DNA from: JBBITW01 sp037440525
GTDB taxonomy: Bacteria > Desulfobacterota > BSN033 > UBA1163
Direction of reading: 5' to 3'
DNA: 7,967 nt
Assembly: GCA_037440525.1 (NCBI GenBank)
Contig: JBBITW010000160.1
Coordinates: 1-7,967 of the forward strand
Part shown: positions 1 through 6,384 of the stretch, one piece after another
Layout: each line of letters starts with the position of its first letter
Position numbering within the stretch: position 1 is the first letter of the stretch
Program-made: the position numbers and the translations under genes
Notes under the pieces: model-generated
Seen by the model: only the letters and a program-made list of their open reading frames with translations
The model's database searches: none
Told to the model about the DNA's origin: nothing

Positions 1-169
1 AGAATCCTTTTTAATAACTATATTGGAGAAGAACTAAAAATTTAAATCGTCCGCTTGATAAGATTTTCGAGGATATTCCTGCCAGATCTTTTAACTTATC
101 CTTATTTAAGTGATGGGTTACCATATCTACACGTTTCACATTTTTATCATTATCTTTATATACAAAAAA

Positions 170-1456
170 TTATTTGATTCCGGGATAGAGTTGTTTTGGG
201 AGCCAAAGAGAAATATCAGGTATATAGGTAATTATCATCAGGCTTATAATAGCAATGAAAATCCATGGAATGACAGCACGAACAACTTCGAGGTAACTCT
301 TATTAAAGGCGCCACTTGCTACAAAAAGGTTAAGACCGAAAGGAGGGGTAACATTACCCATATCGGAATTGACCGTTGCTACAATACCAAAATGGAGTTC
401 ACTTACACCCACTGGGTCCATCAATCTCAGGAGAAGTGGTGTAAGGATCAGGATATTGGAGAAGACATCAACAAACATCCCTGCAATGAGCATACTCAAA
501 TTTGCAAATGCCATGACAGCCCAGTATGGAGGTTTCATAGCAACCACCGGCTCAACAATACTTGCTGTGATACCCTGTACAGTAAGAAGCCATGAGAATA
601 GTGTGGCAGCCGCAACCATAATTAGAACTCTTGCTGTTGAAATAGAGGAATCTATTCCAATAAGCCATATATCCTTTAGTGAGAGCTCTCGGTATATAAA
701 GCATGTGACAAACATGGCGTAGGCTACTGCTACTGCTGCTGATTCTGTGGGCGTGAAAACTCCCGAATATATTCCTCCGAGGATGATAAATGGAATACCA
801 AGGCCCCATAGAGCCTCTCTACCAGCCTTTATTACCTCTTTCAATGTCGCCCTTGGTTTGAGTGGAATCCCTTTTTTCTTAGCGTATAGATAACAATAGA
901 TAGCATAATTTAATGCAAATACAATACCTGCTCCAAATCCTGCCATGAAAAGGGCACCTACGGAGACCTTTGAGACTGATCCATATATGATCATTGCATT
1001 GCTTGGAGGGATAATCATTCCCAAGAGGGCTGAGCAGGTGACAACCCCCAAGGAGAATTTTGTATCATAACCAGAATTGATAAGGGCAGGGTAGAGGATT
1101 CCCCCAACAGCTATAACTGTTGAGGCGCTTGATCCAGTAATTGCTCCAAATAGCAGACATGTTAAGACAGTACATATAGCGAGTCCTCCTGGAAAGTGGC
1201 CGACAAGGGTATTGACAAACCGGATCAACCTTGCTGTAATCCCTCCCTTTCCCATTATATTTGCAGCAAAAATGAAAAATGGAATGGCCATAAGGGCAAA
1301 TCCCTCAACCCCTGCAAACATCCTTTGTGGCAGAATCTCAAGGGGAATTGAACTGAAGGTGGAGAAGATAATAAATGCCACTATTGCCAGAGCCATAAAT
1401 ATAGGTAAACTTGAGGCCAGAAAAAGACCAAGAAGTGTAAAGACTAATGCTGTCAT
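170..1456 (-). CDS. dctM: TRAP transporter large permease, DctM family
   Basis: This is the large membrane subunit of a tripartite ATP-independent periplasmic (TRAP) transporter, the ion-coupled channel that moves the substrate delivered by DctP across the inner membrane. The 428-residue length is normal for DctM, and the protein is hydrophobic almost throughout, consistent with about a dozen membrane segments. Family hallmarks are visible: the GAITGSSAST block near residues 104-113, IIPPSNAMIIYG at about 148-159, and a C-terminal stretch with ILTPLLL, HFGI and TPPFGLNLFVASG. The start has a GGAG Shine-Dalgarno (SD) sequence about 5 nt upstream. It is the last gene of the operon, 45 nt after dctQ. 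No convincing terminator is seen in the 169 nt that follow. The family assignment is secure; the substrate is unknown. Confidence 0.96.
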   Translation of the reverse strand: MTALVFTLLGLFLASSLPIFMALAIVAFIIFSTFSSIPLEILPQRMFAGVEGFALMAIPFFIFAANIMGKGGITARLIRFVNTLVGHFPGGLAICTVLTCLLFGAITGSSASTVIAVGGILYPALINSGYDTKFSLGVVTCSALLGMIIPPSNAMIIYGSVSKVSVGALFMAGFGAGIVFALNYAIYCYLYAKKKGIPLKPRATLKEVIKAGREALWGLGIPFIILGGIYSGVFTPTESAAVAVAYAMFVTCFIYRELSLKDIWLIGIDSSISTARVLIMVAAATLFSWLLTVQGITASIVEPVVAMKPPYWAVMAFANLSMLIAGMFVDVFSNILILTPLLLRLMDPVGVSELHFGIVATVNSDMGNVTPPFGLNLFVASGAFNKSYLEVVRAVIPWIFIAIISLMIITYIPDISLWLPKQLYPGIK

Positions 1457-1501
1457 GCTATCTCCAGAAATGGGAAAAGAGGTCTAAATGGATAATTCAT
1501 C

Positions 1502-2008
1502 TCAATCCAGGGTCTCCTGTAGATAGAGTTCCTTTCTCCGTGACCTGAGAGAAAGCTGCTGGATATAACGGATAAGCATCAGAACTGTTCCAAAGGGTAT
1601 GGCAAGGTATGCAATCCACATTGGTAGTTCCATGGCAGGAGAAATCTGCCCTGCGATTTTGACCCTTATCATCTGCTTATAAGCAAAATAAGCAAGAACA
1701 ATAGAAAAGAGAATACAGACGAGATTGACCAAGAGGCCCAAGACCATATTGATCTTCTTTGGGAGGAGGCGGGGCACTATGTCCACCGCCACATGTCCTC
1801 CCTTAATGGTTACCTGGCTTGCTCCTACAAAGATCATCCAGACCATTAGATAGCGTGATAGCTCTTCGGCCCAGTAGATTGGGTAAAGGAAGATGTAGCG
1901 CATTATCACATTGAGGAAAAGAAGAAGGCTTGAAAAGATGATTGCTCCTCCGAGGAATCCTCTCTCAAGCCTCTGAGAAAAATTATCTAACAATCGCAGG
2001 AAACGCAT
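1502..2008 (-). CDS. dctQ: TRAP transporter small permease, DctQ family
   Basis: This is the small membrane subunit of the TRAP transporter, which pairs with DctM in the inner membrane. The 168-residue protein shows four hydrophobic segments, at about residues 17-37, 49-66, 87-110 and 128-148. It carries the DctQ signature YWAEELSRYLMVW (about 45-57), followed by GGHVAVD (70-76) and SPAMELPMWI (123-132), a pattern common in the last membrane hairpin of the family. The start is preceded by a good AAGGAGAAT ribosome binding site. It lies 42 nt after dctP and 45 nt before dctM, and is not fused to DctM as it is in some TRAP systems. Confidence 0.94.
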   Translation of the reverse strand: MRFLRLLDNFSQRLERGFLGGAIIFSSLLLFLNVIMRYIFLYPIYWAEELSRYLMVWMIFVGASQVTIKGGHVAVDIVPRLLPKKINMVLGLLVNLVCILFSIVLAYFAYKQMIRVKIAGQISPAMELPMWIAYLAIPFGTVLMLIRYIQQLSLRSRRKELYLQETLD

Positions 2009-2050
2009 ATTCTCCTTTGGCTCCTAATTAGTGATAGATTTTTTGCTCCT

Positions 2051-3055
2051 CTATCTCTGCTTCTCCAGTGCTTTAATCATATCAAAATATCGTTTTCCAT
2101 CAGAGACATTTTTATTAAACCAGTCATAGACAGGGTCCATGGCCTTCTGGAATGCAATTCTATTCTCTGGTTTTAAATCTATAACTGTAACACCACCCTT
2201 TTTGATTGTCTCGAGAAACCCCTTCTCCCTTTCTCGAACAAGGTTTCTCTGATATGGTCCGGCCTTTCTTGCAGACTCCCGAAGGAGTTGCTGGTACTTT
2301 TCAGGTAGAGAATCGTAGAAATTCTTGCTTGCAACAAAGACATAGGCGATCAGGGCATGGTAACTCAAGGTCATATACTTCTGGACTTCGTAGAATTTCA
2401 TTGTCACGATCGTGGTGAGGGGATTCTCCTGTCCATCTACTACCCCTTGTTGCAAGGCATTATAGAGTTCGTGGAAATCTATTGGAACTGGTGAGGCTCC
2501 CAGTGCCTTGAATTGTTCTCGAATCACTGGTGCAGGCATTACCCTGATCTTTCGTCCCTTAAAATCCTCCGGTCTGTGAATGGGAAAGTTGGCTGTAAAC
2601 TGTTTCAACCCACTGAAAAACCAGTTTAGTCCAACTACCCGTTTATTTAATAGGGGCTTATAAAGGGCATCGCTTATCTCACCATCCAGAACCTGATCGA
2701 GAATTTTCTGGTCAGGGAATATGAAGGGTAAGTCCAGGACTTGAAGGGCAGGGTGAAGCACCTGCATGTTTGATGTTGGAATTGCAAGGATTTCAAGTGC
2801 TCCAGCCTGAACCATCTCCGACATCTGAAGTCCTGTTCCCAGAAGTTGACTTGGATATAGTTTCACCTCAATCTCTCCTTTACTCCCTTCTTCTACCAGC
2901 TTCTTGAAATAGAGAGCCCCATCATGATGTGGGCTCTTCTCGGGTTGATCATGCCCAAATTTAGCAACCCATTTTGGTGCCGCAAAGCTAACACTTGTGT
3001 ATAATAACAATACACTCAAAATTAAGATTAGACTGATTCTCGAAATGTTTCTCAT
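2051..3055 (-). CDS. dctP: TRAP transporter periplasmic solute-binding protein, DctP family
   Basis: This is the periplasmic receptor that captures the substrate and hands it to DctQM. It has 334 residues with a clear signal peptide: a short basic start, a hydrophobic core and a probable cleavage after SVSFA near residue 25. The mature part has the DctP layout, including KIRVMPAPV around residues 169-177. Arg171 there matches the conserved arginine that pairs with the ligand carboxylate in this family. The ELYNALQQGVVDGQENP signature follows at about 196-212. An unusually strong ribosome binding site (AAGGAGGAG, around 3061-3073) precedes the ATG, which suits a receptor made in excess over the permeases. 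It follows the AOR gene by 29 nt. The conserved arginine suggests an organic-acid ligand, but which one is not known. Confidence 0.95.
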   Translation of the reverse strand: MRNISRISLILILSVLLLYTSVSFAAPKWVAKFGHDQPEKSPHHDGALYFKKLVEEGSKGEIEVKLYPSQLLGTGLQMSEMVQAGALEILAIPTSNMQVLHPALQVLDLPFIFPDQKILDQVLDGEISDALYKPLLNKRVVGLNWFFSGLKQFTANFPIHRPEDFKGRKIRVMPAPVIREQFKALGASPVPIDFHELYNALQQGVVDGQENPLTTIVTMKFYEVQKYMTLSYHALIAYVFVASKNFYDSLPEKYQQLLRESARKAGPYQRNLVREREKGFLETIKKGGVTVIDLKPENRIAFQKAMDPVYDWFNKNVSDGKRYFDMIKALEKQR

Positions 3056-3084
3056 CTTATCTCTCCTCCTTTCTTATTGAATAT

Positions 3085-5037
3085 TTATATTAACTTTCCC
3101 TCATTAGCTAAACGATTCTTTACCTCCTCTAAACCAAGCCTCTCGAGACATTGGGCGGTCTGCCAGCCAGAAGAGAGATCCCAGCCATGGGCAAGGTAAT
3201 ACTCATCGAGCATACGATTATAGGCCTCGATATCGAGAGAGGCCCCTGAAAAAGGACCTGCAGATATGGATGTTTCGTAGAAACGACTTGGGCCTATATC
3301 ATCCTTGCGAGTAAATCCAGCATGTAGTGTATTAAAGGCCTTTTCAATATTATATATTCGTTCTCCCACTGTTAGTAGTTCCTCAACATTGATCCTTTTA
3401 CCAGTAGCCTTCTCGAAAAGGATTGCCATATCTTCAAGCCCTATAAGTTCCAGATCGATCCAGAGGGTAGTATAATAACATATCCCCATGGAATCTACCA
3501 CTGACTTGAAGCTCTCAAACCAGGCTGTGGCTCTCCCCTTCCCATCATAGGAATCAGGTCTCGAAACAGCTTCAGTTCCAAACAGGGCCTTTGCCCTCTC
3601 TGGTTCCATACCCAGACGTTCCACAAGACTTGCACCGTTTAGGTGCCCGCCACCCCTGCTCGATGTAAATATCCCCAGTGCCCAGCCTTTGTGAGAACGA
3701 ACTGTCTGTTCATTCATTTCTTGACCTTTGACATGCATTGCAAACTCTTCACTTCCATGGCCAGTGATCCTGCTTGCCTCTTTGACACCCTTAGCCAGAA
3801 GGTTTCCGAGACCTCTCCTATAAGCAATACGCTCTAAAAGTATGAGCATGGACTCTTTATTCCCCCAGCTTAAATCAAGCCCATCGGTGTCTTTCGTGGT
3901 CAAGATGCCCCTTTCGTAAGCCTCAAAGGCCCAACCCAAAACCGAGGCAACGCCATCGGTATTTAGGCCAAGTTGGTTGATCAGCATCTGACCCAGAAGA
4001 ATGGCTTCAGCGTCAGTGATATCGAGGTTTGAACCTAAACCCCTTATCGTATTTGTGTGAATACCTTCAATTATGAGTGAACCATATATATTATTTGGAA
4101 TCTTGTAAATGTGTGAACATGAGCTTGGACAGGCAAAGCAGGCAGTTCTTCCAATCTCCCATTTCTCACGAAATACGATTTCTCGGAGATACATTCCCTT
4201 TTCCGCAGGCCAATATTCATCTTGATGGTTTCTTACACCCTGTGGTGTTCTTCCATCCGGTCCTCCAACTCCATATGCGCCATGAGTACCATATCGGCGT
4301 AAAATACTCGAGGCACGGGAGCGTGAGATTCGTTCCAATAACTTCAGGGTATAAGACCAGAATCCCTCTGGATCTGATATTCTGAGGGGGATTGTTCCTC
4401 TTACTGCAATGGCCTTTAAGTTTTTGGATCCAAAGACTGCACCACATCCACCCCATCCTGCAGCCCTTGATTTATCTACTATGAGACAGGCCTGAGTGCA
4501 CAGATTTTCTCCTGCAGGTCCTATGCATGCCACCCTTATCTTATTATCTCCAAGTTCTTTCCTTATGGCTTCTTCTGTCTCCCATGTATTCTTACCCCAT
4601 ATTTCTTTGGCATCTCGAATCTCTGCCCTTCCATCCTTGATCCAGAGATATACAGGGCAAGTGGCCTTGCCTTCAATCACGATCTGATCAAAACCTGCAA
4701 ACTTTAATTCTGCTGCAAAGTGCCCTCCCACATTGGCAGTAGATATGCCACCTGTCAGGAGACTCTTTGTGGAGACATTGAGCCTGCATGCTCCTGGGGC
4801 AAGTGTCCCGGTTAGAACCCCTGCTCCGAGAGTGATAATACTCTTTGGGTCTAAGGGGTTTATATAGGTAGGACTTTCTTTAAATAGTATCCAATCAGAT
4901 ATTCCCCTTCCACCTAAAAAAGAAATGTAAGGTTCTATAGGTTCTATCTTACACCTCATTTCAGTCAAATTGACACGAAGCAGATTACCTGTCCAGCCAG
5001 AATATTCCATTTTCTTCATAATACTTTTTTCTGACAA
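3085..5037 (-). CDS. aldehyde:ferredoxin oxidoreductase family tungsten enzyme
   Basis: This is an AOR-family catalytic subunit, expected to hold a tungsten (or molybdenum) bis-pterin cofactor and one [4Fe-4S] cluster and to interconvert aldehydes and carboxylic acids. The N-terminal pterin-binding domain shows GWTGNLLRVNL (about 14-24), GVLTGTLAPGACR (73-85) and ELKFAGFDQIVIEGKA (110-125). Cluster ligands are C300, C303 and C307 (CxxCxxxC), plus C520 in DSMGIC, which also matches the second DxxGLC pterin motif. At the equivalent of the first such motif the sequence is NQLGLN (354-359), with Asn where Asp is usual. The longest open frame starts at a TTG at 5037 with no clear SD; ATG codons at 5019 and 5010 lie nearer the usual family start, so the true N-terminus is uncertain. 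At 650 residues it is slightly longer than typical. It lies 1 nt after the ferredoxin gene. The AOR subtype and substrate cannot be fixed from sequence alone. Confidence 0.93.
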   Translation of the reverse strand: MSEKSIMKKMEYSGWTGNLLRVNLTEMRCKIEPIEPYISFLGGRGISDWILFKESPTYINPLDPKSIITLGAGVLTGTLAPGACRLNVSTKSLLTGGISTANVGGHFAAELKFAGFDQIVIEGKATCPVYLWIKDGRAEIRDAKEIWGKNTWETEEAIRKELGDNKIRVACIGPAGENLCTQACLIVDKSRAAGWGGCGAVFGSKNLKAIAVRGTIPLRISDPEGFWSYTLKLLERISRSRASSILRRYGTHGAYGVGGPDGRTPQGVRNHQDEYWPAEKGMYLREIVFREKWEIGRTACFACPSSCSHIYKIPNNIYGSLIIEGIHTNTIRGLGSNLDITDAEAILLGQMLINQLGLNTDGVASVLGWAFEAYERGILTTKDTDGLDLSWGNKESMLILLERIAYRRGLGNLLAKGVKEASRITGHGSEEFAMHVKGQEMNEQTVRSHKGWALGIFTSSRGGGHLNGASLVERLGMEPERAKALFGTEAVSRPDSYDGKGRATAWFESFKSVVDSMGICYYTTLWIDLELIGLEDMAILFEKATGKRINVEELLTVGERIYNIEKAFNTLHAGFTRKDDIGPSRFYETSISAGPFSGASLDIEAYNRMLDEYYLAHGWDLSSGWQTAQCLERLGLEEVKNRLANEGKLI

Positions 5038-5038
5038 T

Positions 5039-5314
5039 TTATTTTATAAGTCTTCGTCCAAGGCTTAGTGCCTTGGGGCTACATATCTGAATGCATGCTG
5101 GAACTTCTAAATCTTTACAAACATCACAACCTTCATCAATAAATATATGAAATCCTCCTCGAGTTTCATCCTTCTCAATATGTATTGATGCGCAATATGG
5201 AGTCATTTTCTTTGTTCGGCGAAGCCCACATGCTAATTCGCATGCCCGACAACCTGTACATATTGAAGTGCGTGTAAGAATAATTTCCCTAAAGGGATAA
5301 TGAGAATTTTTCAT
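5039..5314 (-). CDS. small 2x[4Fe-4S] ferredoxin-like electron-transfer protein
   Basis: This 91-residue protein has two predicted [4Fe-4S] sites. The first is C19, C22, C25 and C29 (CxxCxxCxxxC). The second set is C63, C66, C74 and C78. It is the first gene of the operon and ends 1 nt before the AOR frame, so it is probably the electron-transfer partner of that enzyme, much as AorA serves some bacterial AORs. It is shorter than the usual multi-cluster AorA-type subunits. No strong ribosome binding site precedes the ATG at 5314, and no other start fits, because the next Met falls after the first cluster motif. The Fe-S binding role is well supported; the partnership with the AOR is inferred from context. 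Confidence 0.85.
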   Translation of the reverse strand: MKNSHYPFREIILTRTSICTGCRACELACGLRRTKKMTPYCASIHIEKDETRGGFHIFIDEGCDVCKDLEVPACIQICSPKALSLGRRLIK

Positions 5315-5353
5315 GATCTATTTATTATTCAGGAATTACAATCCACGAAAAGA

Positions 5354-5382
5354 AATATGACATAAACTATTTGTTGTTGCAA
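5354..5382 (-). promoter_or_regulatory. weak candidate promoter for the ferredoxin-AOR-TRAP operon
   Basis: On the minus strand a TTGCAA box (5377-5382) and a CATATT box (5354-5359) are 17 nt apart, 40 nt upstream of the ferredoxin start. Each box departs from the sigma-70 consensus and the region is AT-rich, so chance matches are likely. No operator palindrome is obvious. Confidence 0.2.
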
Positions 5383-5462
5383 ATGCACTTACTCTTGATC
5401 TTTAATATCCGAGGAGGTGTTATTAGTGGGAGCATAAAATAAATGACATCTTAATTCGGTTT

Positions 5463-5537
5463 CGGCAAGCCACAAGGGCTTGCCCTACGAGAAATTAAAC
5501 GAATCTCAAACGTAGGGCAAGGGCTCGTCCCTTGCCG
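5463..5537. repeat. inverted repeat of two hairpins (MITE/REP-like element)
   Basis: Two 27-nt arms (5463-5489 and 5511-5537) are imperfect inverted copies of each other around a 21-nt AT-rich centre. Each arm also folds by itself: GGCAAGCC pairs with GGCTTGCC in the left arm, and GGCAAGGG pairs with CCCTTGCC in the right. Where the arms differ, the changes keep pairing within each hairpin (CC/GG against GG/CC). The sequence GGTTTC sits directly left of the element (5458-5463) and again at 5543-5548, a possible remnant of a target duplication. There is no coding capacity. It is probably a small non-autonomous or REP-type element lying between the metabolic operon and the integron region. Confidence 0.75.
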
Positions 5538-5552
5538 CATTTGGTTTCATTT

Positions 5553-5606
5553 CTTAAACAATCCAGCGGATGCGGTAAACCGCCACGCTGATTTCAGTCG
5601 TTAGAC
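5553..5606 (+). other. attC-like integron recombination site
   Basis: The site ends in GTTAGAC (5600-5606), a match to the R' core GTTRRRY. It folds through CAGCG (5564-5568) with CGCTG (5586-5590), and through an inner GCGG/CCGC stem (5572-5575 with 5580-5583) around a TAAA loop. AAT (5560-5562) pairs with ATT (5591-5593) and leaves C5563 unpaired. That equals an extrahelical G on the bottom strand, the polarity feature of real attC sites. The R'' side (CTTAAAC, 5553-5559) is degenerate. No gene is visible in the sequence to its left, so it is an orphan site or the end of an ORF-less cassette. Confidence 0.7.
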
Positions 5607-5627
5607 GTGAATTACTATGAAAAGTAC

Positions 5628-5644
5628 CCTGACATAGGGTCAGG
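5628..5644. repeat. small hairpin in a possible REP/IS remnant
   Basis: CCTGAC (5628-5633) pairs with GTCAGG (5639-5644) around a 5-nt loop. The sequence that follows resembles the stretch starting near 6238 after the hicBA cassette (GGGTCAGGCATACAC against GGGATCAGACCTAAAC). The pair may be ends or remnants of one small element. There is no T-run after it, so a terminator is unlikely. Confidence 0.35.
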
Positions 5645-5680
5645 CATACACATTTTTAACATTACTAAACCACTTTAAAT

Positions 5681-5752
5681 TTGTTTGACAAAGCCAATTA
5701 TTAAGTATAGAATTTTAAAAAATTGCAGTTTGTAATTCAATAATCGTTAGCG
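5681..5752 (+). repeat. Pc-attI-like segment, copy A (upstream of hicB)
   Basis: This 72-nt segment is homologous to 7849-7919; by eye about three quarters of positions match with small gaps. It begins with TTGTTTGACAAAG, holds a sigma-70 promoter, and ends in TTCAATAATCGTTAGCG, where GTTAGCG (5746-5752) is an integron core site. The same order and spacing occur beside the integrase start in copy B, so this looks like a second attI with its cassette promoter, here without an integrase on its left. An attI origin is inferred from position and core site, not from a match to a known attI. Confidence 0.65.
5685..5713 (+). promoter_or_regulatory. sigma-70 promoter reading into hicBA (Pc-like)
   Basis: A perfect TTGACA (5685-5690), a 17-nt spacer and TAGAAT (5708-5713) form a strong promoter about 60 nt upstream of the hicB start. 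The boxes and spacing are kept in copy B near the integrase, which supports function. Confidence 0.75.
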
Positions 5753-5772
5753 ATAGAAATCTGGAGGAAAAT

Positions 5773-5976
5773 ATGAAAATCAAGATATACTTGGAACCAA
5801 GTGAAGAAGGAGGCTATACTGCCATAGTTCCTTCCCTACCAGGCTGTATTTCCGAAGGTGATACAAAAGAAGAGGCATTAAAAAATATTCGAGAGGCAAT
5901 TGAACTTTATTTAGAACCGGTCGAAGATGATATCTTAACAATCGCTCGGGCAGAAGAAGTAGAATTGGCCTTATGA
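5773..5976 (+). CDS. hicB: HicB-family antitoxin, short form
   Basis: This 67-residue protein belongs to the HicB/UPF0150 family, antitoxins that bind and block the HicA mRNA interferase. The fold core is clear: a strand MKIKIYL, then GGYTAIVPSLPGCISEGDT (residues 14-32) and the helix EEALKNIREAIELYLE (33-48). It has no C-terminal DNA-binding domain, as is normal for the short form. GGAGG lies 5 nt upstream of the ATG. The stop overlaps the hicA start (ATGA, 5973-5976), so translation of the two is coupled. Transcription probably comes from the promoter at 5685-5713. The gene is intact while its toxin partner is broken. Confidence 0.9.
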   Translation: MKIKIYLEPSEEGGYTAIVPSLPGCISEGDTKEEALKNIREAIELYLEPVEDDILTIARAEEVELAL

Positions 5977-6200
5977 GTAAAGTTCCGAGTCTGAATTATG
6001 ATAAGGTTATCAAGGCATTGCAAAGGGATGGGTAGGTAATAGTTAGACAGAAAGGTTCTCACATTAGACTACAAAAACATCTTGAGAATGAAGTTTTAAA
6101 GATCATAATTCCAGCACATAAGCCTATAAAGAGGTCAACACTATCACATATATTGAAACAAGCAAGAATCTCTATAGATGAATTTATCAAAAAACTATAG
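5973..6200 (+). pseudogene. hicA: HicA-family mRNA interferase toxin, amber-interrupted
   Basis: The 76-codon frame starts inside the hicB stop and ends with TAG at 6198-6200. It encodes a recognisable HicA, a small double-stranded-RNA-binding-like ribonuclease: an N-terminal helix KVIKALQRDG, then VIVRQKGSHIRLQ with the catalytic histidine of the GSH motif, and a C-terminal part containing IPAHKPIKRSTLSHILKQA. Codon 21 (6033-6035) is TAG. Family members have an aromatic residue here, often Trp or Phe, so a single TGG to TAG change explains it. No ATG, GTG or TTG restart with a ribosome binding site lies between the stop and the GSH motif. The toxin is probably dead unless the stop is suppressed. 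Confidence 0.85.
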
Positions 6201-6203
6201 TTT

Positions 6204-6222
6204 CGCTAACAACCCATTCCAG
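6204..6222 (+). other. truncated attC (R'' and L'' half)
   Basis: CGCTAAC (6204-6210) is the complement of the core site GTTAGCG at 5746, and it is followed by AACCC and ATTCCAG. The latter resembles the AATCCAGCG of the intact site at 5560-5568. From 6223 the sequence turns AT-rich with no complementary L' and no GTTRRRY core, so only the left half survives. Confidence 0.5.
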
Positions 6223-6293
6223 TAATTTTAAATATATGGGATCAGACCTAAACTATAAACTTTACAATCCTTAGACAAGAGATAGACTTCCGG

Positions 6294-6321
6294 TTGCAGA
6301 AATAATTGCAAATATTTTTTT
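6294..6321. terminator. weak candidate terminator between convergent hicBA and intI
   Basis: TTGCA (6294-6298) can pair with TGCAA (6307-6311), and a run of seven T follows at 6315-6321, with an A-run directly after it that would serve the opposite strand. The stem is short and AT-rich, so efficiency is doubtful. The position between convergent genes fits. Confidence 0.25.
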
Positions 6322-6384
6322 AAAAAAACTCCTCCGGTCATACATATTTTAATAACCACTTATTTTCGATAAGTAATAGTCTTT

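Larger units (their letters stand above)
5747..6222 (+). mobile_element. hicBA integron gene cassette (3' attC truncated)
   Basis: The cassette begins at the crossover in GTTAGCGA (5746-5753), and its end carries the exact reverse complement TCGCTAAC (6203-6210) right after the hicA stop. A match between the cassette start and R'' is what integron recombination predicts. The sequence after R'' (AACCCATTCCAG, 6211-6222) looks like the spacer and L'' of an attC, but no matching L' or R' follows. The site therefore seems to be broken near 6222, and the cassette is probably no longer mobile as a unit. Confidence 0.65.

Noticed and set aside
11..124. Open frame of 37 codons on the minus strand downstream of dctM
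   Set aside because: It has no ribosome binding site and no recognisable family; chance is the best explanation in this AT-rich stretch.
110..595. 161-codon plus-strand open frame over dctM
   Set aside because: It lies antisense to a well-conserved permease gene, its composition is implausible and it has no start signal.
4077..4385. 102-codon plus-strand open frame inside the AOR gene
   Set aside because: It is a shadow of the AOR reading frame, which has strong family motifs across the same region.
5315..5462. Possible small gene after the GAGGAGG at 5411-5417
   Set aside because: The purine-rich stretch looks like a ribosome binding site, but the GTG that follows meets a stop after three codons.
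5463..5606. CRISPR-like repeats in the hairpin-rich stretch
   Set aside because: There are only two inverted arms and one attC, with no regular direct repeats and spacers.
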